Shown here piece by piece: positions 26,107 to 35,451 of a stretch of 64,000 nucleotides of DNA. The stretch lies in NCBI RefSeq assembly GCF_003065425.1, contig NZ_CP026949.1, positions 2,604,001-2,668,000 of the forward strand, read 5' to 3'. Made by a program: the position numbers and the translations under genes. Position 1 is the stretch's first letter; each line of letters starts with the position of its first letter. The notes below the pieces were generated by a model. That model was not told the DNA's origin and searched no databases. It was given only the letters and a program-made list of their open reading frames with translations. The DNA is from Mycetocola zhujimingii. Lineage in GTDB: Bacteria > Actinomycetota > Actinomycetes > Actinomycetales > Microbacteriaceae.

Positions 26107-26138
26107 GGGGATATCCCCCGTGCGGTGGAGATGTCCCC
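26107..26138. promoter_or_regulatory. Two operator-like palindromes upstream of the ABC-2 exporter genes
   Basis: GGGGATATCCCC (26107-26118) is a perfect 12-bp palindrome, and a variant GGAGATGTCCCC (26127-26138) follows exactly 20 bp later. A third, weaker version GGGGTACATCCC lies at 26072-26083. Spacing near two helical turns suggests a dimeric repressor. The regulator is not in the neighbourhood. Confidence 0.4.
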
Positions 26139-26278
26139 GGATGCTCTCGCTTACGCCGTTCGGACGACGCGCGTTCAGGTTTGCCCTGACAGGATGGAGG
26201 CGTCCCTCATCACCCGGCCACTGGCATCCGTCCCCCGGAACGTCCGCTGCGTGCGCCGTCAAACCCTGGAGTGTCTCT

Positions 26279-26749
26279 GTGTCTCCCCGCCTGTTCTACC
26301 GCACCCTCGCGTTCGCCGAAGCGGTGACCTGGACCCTGCTCATTCTCGGCCTGCTCATGAAGTACGTCTGGGTGCCAGGTGAGGTTGGCGATCTCGGGGT
26401 TCGGGTCGGGGGCACGATCCACGGGTTCGTGTTCCTCGCGTACGCGATGACCGCCGTTCTCGTCGGGCTGAATCAGCGCTGGAGCATCGGCCTCATCGCC
26501 CTCGGCGTGGTCACTGCCGTTGTGCCGTACGCGACCATCCCGTTCGACCTGTGGGCCGACCGCACAGGAAAGCTCAACGGTTCCTGGCGCCGCACCGAGA
26601 CCGACCACCCCGGCGACAAGACCTGGGTCGACCGTCTGCTGCGCTGGTTCCTCAACCACCCGGTCATCCTCATCGTGCTGTTCGTCGTTGCGCTCGTCGT
26701 GATCTTCGCCACACTGCTCCTGGTCGGCCCTCCCGGCGGGGATCGTTAG
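26279..26749 (+). CDS. DUF3817 family membrane protein
   Basis: From the GTG at 26279 it has 156 residues, with GGAG 8 bp upstream. Helices: LAFAEAVTWTLLILGLLMKY, then GTIHGFVFLAYAMTAVLVGL, then a third around residue 75 and a C-terminal anchor VILIVLFVVALVVIFATLLL. The HG motif in the second helix and the order of helices match DUF3817. Function unknown. It lies 83 bp before purL. Confidence 0.85.
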   Translation: MSPRLFYRTLAFAEAVTWTLLILGLLMKYVWVPGEVGDLGVRVGGTIHGFVFLAYAMTAVLVGLNQRWSIGLIALGVVTAVVPYATIPFDLWADRTGKLNGSWRRTETDHPGDKTWVDRLLRWFLNHPVILIVLFVVALVVIFATLLLVGPPGGDR

Positions 26750-26787
26750 TCGCGAAACGACCGGGCTGGAGGCATCCGCGCGCCCGA

Positions 26788-26823
26788 TAGAATGGCCCCA
26801 TCCGGCATCCCTCGATCTAGGAG
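26788..26823 (+). promoter_or_regulatory. purL promoter -10 and ribosome binding site
   Basis: TAGAAT at 26788-26793 is a good -10 box, and AGGAG at 26819-26823 lies 9 bp before the GTG start at 26833, so purL has its own leader. Confidence 0.55.
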
Positions 26824-26832
26824 CCTCCCCTC

Positions 26833-29139
26833 GTGAGCATCCCCGCAACGTCTGTCGCCGACACTGTCTCGAACGCAATAGCCACTCCCGAGAAAGAGCA
26901 GCCGTACGCGGCTCTCGGGCTCAAGCCTGACGAGTACGAGAAGATCAAGGAGATCCTCGGCCGTCGTCCGACGTCGGGTGAGCTCGCGATGTACTCCGTG
27001 ATGTGGAGCGAGCACTGCTCATACAAGTCGAGCAAGATCTACCTGAAGCAGTTCGGCCAGAAGGTCACCCCCGCCATGAAGAAGAACCTCATGGTCGGCA
27101 TGGGCGAGAACGCCGGTGTCGTTGACGTCGGCGAGGGCTGGGCCGTCACCTTCAAGGTGGAGAGCCATAACCACCCGAGCTACATCGAGCCGTTCCAGGG
27201 CGCTGCGACGGGTGTCGGCGGAATCGTCCGCGACATCATCTCGATGGGAGCCCGCCCCGTCGCCATCATGGACCAGCTGCGGTTCGGCGCGATCGATGAC
27301 CCTGACACCGCGCGTGTCGTGCACGGCGTCACGAGCGGCATCTCCTTCTACGGCAACTGCCTGGGCCTGCCCAACATCGGCGGCGAGACCTACTTCGACA
27401 AGGTGTACCAGGGCAACCCGCTCGTCAACGCGCTCTCGGTCGGTGTGCTCCGCCACGAAGACCTGCACCTCGCCAACGCCTCGGGCGTCGGCAACAAGAT
27501 CGTCCTGTTCGGTGCGCGCACGGGCGGCGACGGGATCGGTGGTGCGTCGATTCTCGCGTCAGACTCCTTCGACGCTGCAGGCCCGACCAAGCGTCCGGCC
27601 GTCCAGGTCGGCGACCCCTTCGCCGAGAAGGTGCTTATCGAGTGCTGCCTCGAGCTCTACAAGGAGAAGCTCGTCGAGGGCATCCAGGACCTCGGCGCCG
27701 CCGGAATTTCCTGCGCGACCAGCGAGCTCGCGGCGAACGGCGACGGTGGCATGTTCATCGAGCTGTCGCACACGCTCCTCCGCGACCCCTCGCTTACGCC
27801 AGAGGAAATCCTCATGTCTGAGTCGCAGGAACGCATGATGGCCGTCGTCGAGCCCGACAAGCTCGAGGGCTTCCTCGCGGTCACCGCGAAGTGGGATGTC
27901 GAAACGAGCGTGATGGGTGAGGTTACCGACACCGGGCGGCTCATCATCAACTGGCACGGCGAGGAGATCGTCAACGTCGACCCGTCGACCGTTGCCGTCG
28001 ATGGACCCGTGTACGAGCGCCCCGTTGCCTACCCGGCCTGGCTCGACGCGCTGCAGGCCGACACGGCATCCGCCCTCGAACGCCCGACGGATGCCGAGAC
28101 GCTGCGTTCGCAGTTCTTCGCGCTGCTCGGTTCGGCGAACCTTGCCGACAAGAGCTGGATCACCAACCAGTACGACTACTACGTGATGGGCAACACCGCG
28201 CTGGCGTTCCCCGACGACGCCGGGATGATCCGCGTCGATGAGGAGTCCGGCCTTGGTTTCGCCATCGCGACGGATGCCAACGGTCGCTACTGCCAGCTCG
28301 ACCCGTCGCTCGGCGCGAAGCTTGCCCTCGCTGAGGCGTACCGCAACGTCGCGTGCACCGGTGCAGTGCCCGCTGCCGTCACCGACTGCCTCAACTTCGG
28401 TTCGCCCGAGAACCCCGAGGTGATGTGGCAGTTCTCGCAGGCCGTCGAGGGCCTGTCTGACGGCTGCCTCGAGCTCGAGGTGCCCGTCACCGGCGGAAAC
28501 GTGTCGTTCTACAACCAGACCGGCGACACCCCGATCTTCCCGACCCCGGTCGTCGGTGTGCTCGGCGTGATCGACGACGTCGCCCGTCGCGTTCCGAGCG
28601 GCTGGCAGGACGAGGGCGACAACATCTACCTGCTCGGCATCACCCGTGAGGAGCTCTCGGGCTCGGCGTGGGCCGGCACGATCCACGACCACCTCGGTGG
28701 CCTTCCGCCCGAGGTCGACTTCGACCGCGAGAAGGACCTCGCAGCGCTGCTGCACGCCGGTTCGCAGTCGTCGATCATCGCGTCGGCGCACGACCTCTCC
28801 GACGGCGGACTCGCCCAGGCACTCGCCGAGAGCGTGCTGCGCTTCGGCGTCGGTGCGCGCGTCTGGCTCAGCGAGATCGTCGAGCGCGATGGCGTCGACG
28901 TTGCGACCGCACTGTTCTCCGAGTCGACCGGGCGTGTGCTCGTGTCCGTTCCGCGCGAGGACGACGTCAAGTTCCGCGGACTCTGCGAGGGCCGCGACTA
29001 CCCGGTGCTGCGCATCGGCGTCACCGACAAGGCGTCACCAGCGCTCGAGATCCAGGACCTCTTCACCGCGACGGTCGATGAGCTGCGTTCGGTGCACACG
29101 GCGACACTCCCGGCGGCGTTCGGCCCGACCGTCGGCTAG
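26833..29139 (+). CDS. purL: FGAM synthase large subunit PurL
   Basis: A 768-residue small-type PurL, which needs PurS and PurQ. Features: [20 protein letters not shown] near residue 38, [14 protein letters not shown] near 106, [12 protein letters not shown] near 125 and the second AIRS-type half with [15 protein letters not shown] near 520 and [17 protein letters not shown] near 550. GTG start with AGGAG upstream. It is closed by a long hairpin at 29157-29204. Confidence 0.97.
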   Translation: MSIPATSVADTVSNAIATPEKEQPYAALGLKPDEYEKIKEILGRRPTSGELAMYSVMWSEHCSYKSSKIYLKQFGQKVTPAMKKNLMVGMGENAGVVDVGEGWAVTFKVESHNHPSYIEPFQGAATGVGGIVRDIISMGARPVAIMDQLRFGAIDDPDTARVVHGVTSGISFYGNCLGLPNIGGETYFDKVYQGNPLVNALSVGVLRHEDLHLANASGVGNKIVLFGARTGGDGIGGASILASDSFDAAGPTKRPAVQVGDPFAEKVLIECCLELYKEKLVEGIQDLGAAGISCATSELAANGDGGMFIELSHTLLRDPSLTPEEILMSESQERMMAVVEPDKLEGFLAVTAKWDVETSVMGEVTDTGRLIINWHGEEIVNVDPSTVAVDGPVYERPVAYPAWLDALQADTASALERPTDAETLRSQFFALLGSANLADKSWITNQYDYYVMGNTALAFPDDAGMIRVDEESGLGFAIATDANGRYCQLDPSLGAKLALAEAYRNVACTGAVPAAVTDCLNFGSPENPEVMWQFSQAVEGLSDGCLELEVPVTGGNVSFYNQTGDTPIFPTPVVGVLGVIDDVARRVPSGWQDEGDNIYLLGITREELSGSAWAGTIHDHLGGLPPEVDFDREKDLAALLHAGSQSSIIASAHDLSDGGLAQALAESVLRFGVGARVWLSEIVERDGVDVATALFSESTGRVLVSVPREDDVKFRGLCEGRDYPVLRIGVTDKASPALEIQDLFTATVDELRSVHTATLPAAFGPTVG

Positions 29140-29156
29140 CGCTCCCTCGCTTTACC

Positions 29157-29204
29157 GACAATGGCTCCCTGAACCGGGTTTTCCCGGCACAGGGAGCCAT
29201 TGTC
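29157..29204. terminator. Terminator-like hairpin behind purL
   Basis: GACAATGGCTCCCTG (29157-29171) pairs perfectly with CAGGGAGCCATTGTC (29190-29204), with an inner CCGGG/CCCGG stem and TTTT loop. The same GGCTCCCTG core is used in the purQ terminator. No T-run follows the outer stem. Confidence 0.75.
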
Positions 29205-29284
29205 GTTCCCAGACGTGCGGTCGGCACAGGGGTGCGACGATGTGACGAACGGATGCCGACAAACATCCGTTCACCCCGCCCCGC

Positions 29285-29799
29285 TGCTCGGTCACAAACG
29301 GTCGCTGACCGGGCCCATCCCACGCTGCTCGGCCAGAAACGGTCGCGATCCCCAAGAAACTCCAGCCGTTTATGGCCGAGCAAGAAGCATCCAGCCATTT
29401 CTGGCCGAGCAGTGCTCACGGGCATCCGCTCACCCCGCCTCCTTACTCGGCCAGAAACGGTCGCTGCCCGGGCCCATCCCACGCTGCTCGGCCAGAAACG
29501 GTCGCTGCTCGGGCCTATTCCACGCTGCTCGGCCAGAAACGGTCGTGATCCCCAAGAAACTCCAGCCAATTTTGGCCGAGGAAGAAGCATCCAGCCATTT
29601 CTGGCCGAGCAGTGCTCACGGGCATCCGCTCAGCCCGCCCCGCTGCTCGGTCACAAACGGTCGCTGCCCGGGCGCATTCCACGCTGCTCGGCCAGAAACG
29701 GTCGTGATCCCCAAGAAACTCCAGCCATTTCTGACCGAGCAAGAAGCATCCAGCCATTTCTGGCCGAGCAAGAAGCATCCAGCCATTTCTGGCCGAGCA
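29285..29799. repeat. Array of 14 phased direct and inverted copies of a GCTCGGCCAGAAA motif
   Basis: Forward copies (TGCTCGGCCAGAAACGGTCG and variants) start at 29285, 29326, 29444, 29485, 29526, 29644 and 29685. Inverted copies (CCATTTCTGGCCGAGCA and variants) start at 29366, 29395, 29566, 29595, 29725, 29754 and 29783. Forward-to-forward spacing is always 41 bp, inverted-to-inverted always 29 bp, last forward to first inverted always 40 bp, and unit to unit always 49 bp. The array is three units of composition 2+2, 3+2 and 2+3. The spacers are conserved too. Spacings are not multiples of three, so it is not coding. Confidence 0.9.
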
Positions 29800-29823
29800 A
29801 CCGCGGCGGGTACGGATGCCGCG

Positions 29824-30489
29824 CTACAGCGCGCGGGTCAGCGACTGGATCAGAGGTGGGAGGGTGCCGAGCACGATGGGCGACCTCGCCATGTTGAGGT
29901 CGCCGCTTCCCTCGAGGATGGACTCCTGCATCGCTGCTTCGTAGACGTTGAGGATGAGCCGCGTGACGTCGACGGGATCGATGATGAACTCGAGCCCGAC
30001 CGACCGAACGGCGTCGTCGAGCCTGGCGGCGAGCTGCGACTGGAAGTTGCGCTGGAACTCGAGGTACGACGAGGCAACGCTCGAGTCGCGCATGGCCAGC
30101 AGCCGGAACTCGGACTGCACGAGGCACCACCGCCGGTCGTCGCCCTGCAGCTCGAGGAACTGCATCACGATCTGGCTGAGCGTGCCCTCGGTCACCGCGG
30201 CGGCAACGTCGACGCCGGGCAGAATCGAGTCGACGCCCTCCTGCAGGCGCTCGAACCGCAGCCGGTTCTCCCGCTCCGCGAGCGCGAAGAAGAGTTCTTC
30301 CTTCGACTCGAAGTTCGAGTAGAAGGCACCCCGCGTGAAATTCGCGCGCTCGGTGATCATTTCCACTGATGCCGCGTGGATCCCGGTTTCGGCGAACACC
30401 TCGTATGCGGCGTCGATCAAACGATCCCGGGTTTTGCGACGGCGCGTGGATTCGCCCTGCGCTTCCGATTGTTCGACTGAAAGAGACAC
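29824..30489 (-). CDS. TetR-family repressor of the MMPL-YhgE operon
   Basis: A 221-residue regulator. The N-terminal HTH is RDRLIDAAYEVFAETGIHAA, then VEMITERANFTRGAFYSNFE and SKEELFFAL; the helical C-terminal ligand domain is unremarkable. GTG start at 30489. It diverges from the MMPL gene, and three 16-bp palindromes lie between, so it very likely represses both itself and the transporter genes. The ligand is unknown. Confidence 0.93.
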   Translation of the reverse strand: MSLSVEQSEAQGESTRRRKTRDRLIDAAYEVFAETGIHAASVEMITERANFTRGAFYSNFESKEELFFALAERENRLRFERLQEGVDSILPGVDVAAAVTEGTLSQIVMQFLELQGDDRRWCLVQSEFRLLAMRDSSVASSYLEFQRNFQSQLAARLDDAVRSVGLEFIIDPVDVTRLILNVYEAAMQESILEGSGDLNMARSPIVLGTLPPLIQSLTRAL

Positions 30490-30516
30490 CCTGACACCTT
30501 ACTGAGAGAGTTTTGC

Positions 30517-30566
30517 GATACACCAGTGTATCGGATACATTCGTGTATTGAATACGCCGGTGTATC
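30517..30566. promoter_or_regulatory. Three TetR-type operators phased by 17 bp
   Basis: GATACACCAGTGTATC (30517-30532, GATACAC/GTGTATC arms), GATACATTCGTGTATT (30534-30549) and AATACGCCGGTGTATC (30551-30566). Starts are exactly 17 bp apart. The first is a perfect palindrome, the other two are degenerate. They lie between the divergent tetR and MMPL genes and cover the likely -10 regions (for example TACACT on the minus strand). Confidence 0.8.
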
Positions 30567-30606
30567 TCACGCGTAACCCCACACACCCCGCCCTCCTAGG
30601 AGACCC

Positions 30607-33447
30607 GTGTCCTCACTGCTCTACTCACTCGGCCGCTGGGCGTTCCGCGCGCGCGGCATCGTCGTCGGTGCCTGGATCCTCATCCTTGCCCTCGTCGGCG
30701 GTGGCGCCCTCCTGTTCAACCAGGGACTCGACAACTCGATCTCCATCCCCGGCACCGAGTCACAGGAAGCACTCGACTCGCTGTCGACGACCTTCCCGCA
30801 GGTGAGTGGTGCATCGGCCCAGCTCGCGGTCGTGGCACCAGAGGGCGACAAGGTCACCGACGAGGAGATCGAGAAGGTCATTACCGAGGGGGTCGACGCC
30901 CTCAGCGAGATCGAGGGCATCGAGAGCGTCGTGTCTCCCTTCGATGAGAACATCACCGGCGCCGTCAGCGACGACGAGCGCGCGGCTCTCATCAGCATCC
31001 AGCTCGACGGCCCGCAGTACGAGGTCACCGAGGCGACCAAGGATGCCATGATCGCAGAAGCGGATGCCATCGCTGACGCACTCCCGGAAGGCTCCGAATC
31101 CGCGCTCGGCGGCCAGCTGTTCAGCGCGAGCTTCCCCGTCCTCACGGCGACCGAGCTCATCGGTGTCGGCGTTGCGCTGGTGGTTCTCCTCCTCACGCTC
31201 GGCTCGTTCCTCGCGGCGGGCATGCCCCTGATCACGGCGCTTCTCGGTGTCGGCATCTCTGTTGCGCTCATCTTTGTGGCAACGGCGTTCGGCTCGATCA
31301 CGTCAACGACGCCGATGCTCGCCCTCATGCTCGGACTGGCGGTCGGCATCGACTACGCCCTGTTCATCATCTCGAGATACCAGGAGCAACTCAGGGACGG
31401 TCTGGAGACCGAGGAGTCTGCCGCACGAAGCGTCGCGACGGCGGGAAGCGCCGTCATCTTCGCGGGCCTCACGGTCATCATCGCGCTTGTCGGACTCGGC
31501 GTTGCCGGCATCCCCTTCCTCACGATCATGGGTGTTTCAGCGGCGGCCGGAGTCGCCATCGCCGTGCTCATCTCGATCACGCTCATCCCCGCGTTCCTCG
31601 GCTTCGCCGGCGAGCGACTGCGTCCAAAGCCCGCCAAGGCGTCGCGCAAGGCGCGCCGCGCGCACGCTGCCGCCCACGCTGAGGGCGGGGCTGCCCACGC
31701 AGAGGGTCGTACCGGTGCAACCGATGGGGCCGCGGGCGAACTGGAGCCGCAGGCATCCGCTCACCGTCCCAACCGATTCTTCTCGGGCTGGGTGAAGACC
31801 GCGACGCGATTCCCGATTGTCACGGTCCTCGCCGTTGTCGCCGTCCTCGGCCTGCTCTCGGCGCCGGCACTTGGCCTGCGCCTCGCGCTGCCGGATGCCG
31901 GTGGCCTGCCAGAGGGCGACCCGGCTCGCGTGACCTACGACATCGTCTCCGACAACTTTGGTGAGGGCTTCAACGGCCCGCTCATCGTCACGGGCAGCAT
32001 CGTCACGTCGACTGACCCGCTCGGCCTCATGGACGACCTCAAGAGCGAGATCGAAAAGCTCGACGGCGTCGAAGCTGTTCCTCTGGCGACACCGAACGAG
32101 ACGGCTGACACCGGCATCGTCCAGGTGATCCCGACCGGCGGCCCTGACTCCCCGGAGACCAAGGCTCTCGTCGCCGAGATCCGTGAGATGCACGACTACT
32201 TCCTCGATGAGTATGACGTCGACCTCTCGGTCACGGGCTTCACCGCCGTCGGTATCGACGTGTCGGACAAGCTCGGTGGAGCGCTGCTGCCGTTCGGTGC
32301 GATCGTCGTCGGCCTCTCCCTCATCCTGCTCACCATGGTGTTCCGCTCGATCTGGGTACCGATCAAGGCGACCCTCGGCTACTTGCTCAGCGTCTGCGCC
32401 TCGTTCGGTGTCGTCGCCCTGGTATTCGAGTACGGATGGTTCGCCGAGGCTCTCCACATCCAGCCGGGCAGCCCCGTGATCAGCTTCATGCCGATCATCC
32501 TGATGGGTGTGCTGTTCGGTCTCGCCATGGACTACGAGGTCTTCCTCGTCGCCCGCATGCGCGAGGACTACGTCCACTCGGGCAAGGCACGCGAGTCGGT
32601 CACGACCGGGTTCATCGGCTCAGCAAAGGTGGTCACTGCGGCCGCGATCATCATGTTCGCCGTGTTCGCTGCCTTCGTGCCTGAGGGTGACACCAACATC
32701 AAGCCCATCGCGCTCGGCCTCGCCGTCGGCGTGTTCGTCGACGCGTTCATCGTGCGGATGACCCTCGTCCCCGCCGTACTCGCCCTGCTCGGCGAGAAGG
32801 CGTGGTGGATCCCGAAGTGGCTCGACCGTGCGCTGCCGTCGTTCGACGTCGAGGGCGAGGGTGTCGCCAAGGAGATCGAGCTGCGCACCTGGCCGAGCCC
32901 GGAGTCGACGGATGTCGCAACGGCTGAGGGCCTGTCCCTCGACGCCGACAAGACCACCCTGTTCGAGAACGTCTCGTTCTCGCTGCCGCAGGACGGCACG
33001 CTCGTGGTCTCCTCCAGTCGCGACGCGAGCGTCACCGCGCTGCTGCTGACCCTGTCGGGTCGCATGACGGCGGACTCAGGCATTCTCAAGGTCGCCGGCT
33101 ACGTAGCCGGCGTTCGTGGGGCATCCATTCGGTCGCGCGTCGCATTCGTTTCGCTCGGTGATGCAACCGACCCGGTCCGCGACCTCACCGATGCGCTCGG
33201 GGAGAACCCGCGCCTCGTGGTGATCGACGGCATTGACCAGGTGACGGATGCCGTTGCGCGCCGCAACATCTACGACGCTCTCGTCTCAGCACAGGGTGCG
33301 GCCACGAGGAGCGAAACCACTCTCGCGGTTGCCGTCGGCACCGCATTCCCCGAAGCGCTGGCAGACGCCGTTCCTGGCGTCGGAACAGCCGTTCGGGTCG
33401 ACTTGACACACTCAGAACTCACGCACGAAGCAGAGGTATCCGCATGA
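30607..33447 (+). CDS. MMPL/RND-family transporter fused to a degenerate ABC ATPase domain
   Basis: A 946-residue protein starting at the GTG at 30607 with AGGAG upstream. Residues 1-760 are an MMPL transporter: two repeats, each with a large extracytoplasmic loop and five to six helices, including the family signature LGLAVGIDYALFIISRYQEQ and GLAMDYEVFLVARMREDY. Residues about 765-940 look like an ABC nucleotide-binding domain (TTLFENVSFSLPQDGTLVV, TLSGRMTADSGILKVAG), but the Walker A loop is replaced by SSSRDASVT and the Walker B region reads LVVIDGIDQ. ATP hydrolysis there is unlikely. It overlaps the YhgE gene by 4 bp. A lipid or drug export role is inferred. Confidence 0.88.
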   Translation: MSSLLYSLGRWAFRARGIVVGAWILILALVGGGALLFNQGLDNSISIPGTESQEALDSLSTTFPQVSGASAQLAVVAPEGDKVTDEEIEKVITEGVDALSEIEGIESVVSPFDENITGAVSDDERAALISIQLDGPQYEVTEATKDAMIAEADAIADALPEGSESALGGQLFSASFPVLTATELIGVGVALVVLLLTLGSFLAAGMPLITALLGVGISVALIFVATAFGSITSTTPMLALMLGLAVGIDYALFIISRYQEQLRDGLETEESAARSVATAGSAVIFAGLTVIIALVGLGVAGIPFLTIMGVSAAAGVAIAVLISITLIPAFLGFAGERLRPKPAKASRKARRAHAAAHAEGGAAHAEGRTGATDGAAGELEPQASAHRPNRFFSGWVKTATRFPIVTVLAVVAVLGLLSAPALGLRLALPDAGGLPEGDPARVTYDIVSDNFGEGFNGPLIVTGSIVTSTDPLGLMDDLKSEIEKLDGVEAVPLATPNETADTGIVQVIPTGGPDSPETKALVAEIREMHDYFLDEYDVDLSVTGFTAVGIDVSDKLGGALLPFGAIVVGLSLILLTMVFRSIWVPIKATLGYLLSVCASFGVVALVFEYGWFAEALHIQPGSPVISFMPIILMGVLFGLAMDYEVFLVARMREDYVHSGKARESVTTGFIGSAKVVTAAAIIMFAVFAAFVPEGDTNIKPIALGLAVGVFVDAFIVRMTLVPAVLALLGEKAWWIPKWLDRALPSFDVEGEGVAKEIELRTWPSPESTDVATAEGLSLDADKTTLFENVSFSLPQDGTLVVSSSRDASVTALLLTLSGRMTADSGILKVAGYVAGVRGASIRSRVAFVSLGDATDPVRDLTDALGENPRLVVIDGIDQVTDAVARRNIYDALVSAQGAATRSETTLAVAVGTAFPEALADAVPGVGTAVRVDLTHSELTHEAEVSA

Positions 33448-35399
33448 GCACCCCACTCGCACGTTTCACGGCCTCACGCGCCACCGGTCGCATCACCTGG
33501 CGCTCGGTCCTCGGCATCCTTCTCGTCCCGCTCGTGGTGGCCGGAGTGCTCGTCTGGGCGTTCTGGAACCCGCAGGAGCGACTCGACACCGTGACCGCTG
33601 CCATCGTCAACCTCGATGAGCCGGTCGAACTCGACGGCCAGACCGTGCCGCTCGGCCGGCAGCTCGCTGCCGGACTCGTGGGTGGAGGCTCGAGTGACTC
33701 CTCGGCAAGTGCCGCCGGTGCTGACCTCGAAGACACCAACTACGACTGGGTTCTCACCGACGAGAAAGATGCCGAGGACGGGCTCAACTCGGGCCGGTTC
33801 ACGGCTGTTGTGACGATTCCCGAGAACTTCTCCGCGGCGGCCACCTCGTTCTCCGGCGATGCCGCTGAGGCCGAGAAGGCCACCATCGACGTTGAGACGA
33901 GCGACAAGAGCCGCCTCGTGGATGACGCCATCAGCTCCGTCATCACGACCACGGCCGCGAGCGTCGTGGGAAACGAGCTGACGACCAGCTACCTCGAGAA
34001 CATCTACATCGGTTTCAACACGCTCGGCGACCAGCTGGGGACGGCTGCCGATGGCGCGAGGGAACTGGCTACCGGCGCAACCTCGCTCGCCGATGGTGCG
34101 GCACAGCTCGCGGCGGGAACCACCGAGTTCTCCGGCGGAGTGTCGAGCCTGTCCACGGGAATCAACGAGTACACCGACGGTGTGTCGCAACTCTCGAGCG
34201 GGCTCGCAACGCTGCAGCAGCAGACCAGCGCGCTTCCTGGCGCGACGAGCCAGCTCGCCACCGGTGCAAGCGGAGTCGCTGACGGCATCGACGCACTCGT
34301 CGCCGGCATGGGCCAGCAGGGACAAGCGCTAGCTGCGCTCTCCAGCCAGTGCGCGTCAGCGGCCCTTCCAATGCCAGACGGTTCGGAAAATCCTTTCTGC
34401 ACCAACCTCGCCGCCCTCGCGGCTGGCTCAACGGACCCGGCCGCCGCTGCACAGACGGCGCAGCTCCAGTCCGGCGCTCGTCAGGTCGCGGATGGCGCCA
34501 CCCAGCTCTCCAGCAACATGCCAGCCCTCGTCTCCGGAATCGACACGATCGCATCCGGCGCGAGCGAACTCGCCGCGGGTGGAACCACCCTCAACGCCGG
34601 CGCACTCGAACTCGCTACCGGTGCAGCAGACCTCGCGACCGGTGCCACCGGAGTATCCGACGGCACTGCCGGCCTGGCCGGCGGTGTCGACTCCCTGGCG
34701 TCAGGGCTGGGAGAGGCGACCGAGGCCATCCCGAGCTACACCGAGACTGAGCGCGAGACGCTTGCCGATGTCGTCGCGACGCCGATCGTCGCTGAGGGCG
34801 AAAGCGGCGGCATCTCCTTCGGCGCGAGCGGTGTTCCGTTCTTCGCTGCTCTCGCCCTGTGGCTCGGCGCGTTCGCGAGCTTCCTGGTGCTCCGTGCTGT
34901 GCCGCAGCGCGTACTCGGTTCGACCCGCCCGTCGGCACTCCTCGCGTTCAAGGCGTGGCTGCCGGGAGCGATCGTCGGTGCTGTGCAGGGTCTGCTCGTT
35001 GCTGCGATCCTCCAGCCCCTGATGGAGCTCGATGCCGCCGGCTGGTTCGGTTTCGCCGCCATCGCCGCCCTGGCCGGTATCGCGTTCGCGTCGACGAACC
35101 AGGCCCTCAACGCCGTACTCGGCGGAGCCGGACGGTTTGTCTCGATGATCGTCGCGCTCGTCCTAATCGCCACGAGTATCATCGCGACGGCACCGGCAGC
35201 GCTCGATTCGGCGGTCGGCTTCATGCCGCTGCAGCCTGCGCTGAACGCGTTCCAGTCCATCGTGACGGGTGGCGGTGGCCTCCCGGCCGCGATCACCGGT
35301 CTCGTCCTGTGGACGCTTGCCGCCTTCGCAGCCACCACCCTGGCCGTGGTCAAGTCGCGGTCGGTAACCGCGAGGCAACTGGTGCCGCGCCTGGCCTAG
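33444..35399 (+). CDS. YhgE/Pip-domain membrane protein
   Basis: A 651-residue protein. One N-terminal helix (GILLVPLVVAGVLVWAFW) is followed by an extracellular domain. Residues about 190-420 consist of repeated alpha-helical segments of 7-11 residues (LATGATSLADGAAQLAAGT and similar), as in YhgE and the phage infection protein Pip. Five or six C-terminal helices resemble ABC-2 permeases. The ATG overlaps the MMPL stop codon (ATGA), so the two work together; the MMPL protein carries a dead ABC domain and this one an ABC-2-like membrane part. Confidence 0.9.
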   Translation: MSTPLARFTASRATGRITWRSVLGILLVPLVVAGVLVWAFWNPQERLDTVTAAIVNLDEPVELDGQTVPLGRQLAAGLVGGGSSDSSASAAGADLEDTNYDWVLTDEKDAEDGLNSGRFTAVVTIPENFSAAATSFSGDAAEAEKATIDVETSDKSRLVDDAISSVITTTAASVVGNELTTSYLENIYIGFNTLGDQLGTAADGARELATGATSLADGAAQLAAGTTEFSGGVSSLSTGINEYTDGVSQLSSGLATLQQQTSALPGATSQLATGASGVADGIDALVAGMGQQGQALAALSSQCASAALPMPDGSENPFCTNLAALAAGSTDPAAAAQTAQLQSGARQVADGATQLSSNMPALVSGIDTIASGASELAAGGTTLNAGALELATGAADLATGATGVSDGTAGLAGGVDSLASGLGEATEAIPSYTETERETLADVVATPIVAEGESGGISFGASGVPFFAALALWLGAFASFLVLRAVPQRVLGSTRPSALLAFKAWLPGAIVGAVQGLLVAAILQPLMELDAAGWFGFAAIAALAGIAFASTNQALNAVLGGAGRFVSMIVALVLIATSIIATAPAALDSAVGFMPLQPALNAFQSIVTGGGGLPAAITGLVLWTLAAFAATTLAVVKSRSVTARQLVPRLA

Positions 35400-35413
35400 C
35401 ACTGGCGCCGTGT

Positions 35414-35440
35414 CGGCCCGGCGGTACCCCCGCCGGGCCG
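35414..35440. terminator. GC-rich hairpin behind the YhgE gene
   Basis: CGGCCCGGCGG (35414-35424) and CCGCCGGGCCG (35430-35440) form a perfect 11-bp stem with a 5-nt loop, without a T-run. Probably a transcription-end or RNA-stabilising structure. Confidence 0.6.
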
Positions 35441-35451
35441 CGCACGCAGGA

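Noticed and set aside
27559-28791. 410-residue minus-strand open frame
   Set aside because: It is the shadow of purL, which has complete family motifs on the plus strand.
29515-29778. Open frames in the 29.3-29.8 kb array that translate to repeated peptides such as FLLGQKWLEFLGD
   Set aside because: They arise because the DNA motif repeats. Spacings of 41, 29, 40 and 49 bp are not multiples of three, so the same motif is read in different frames, which a real protein repeat would not allow.
29285-29799. CRISPR array
   Set aside because: Repeats occur in both orientations, the spacers between them are themselves conserved, and no cas genes are present.
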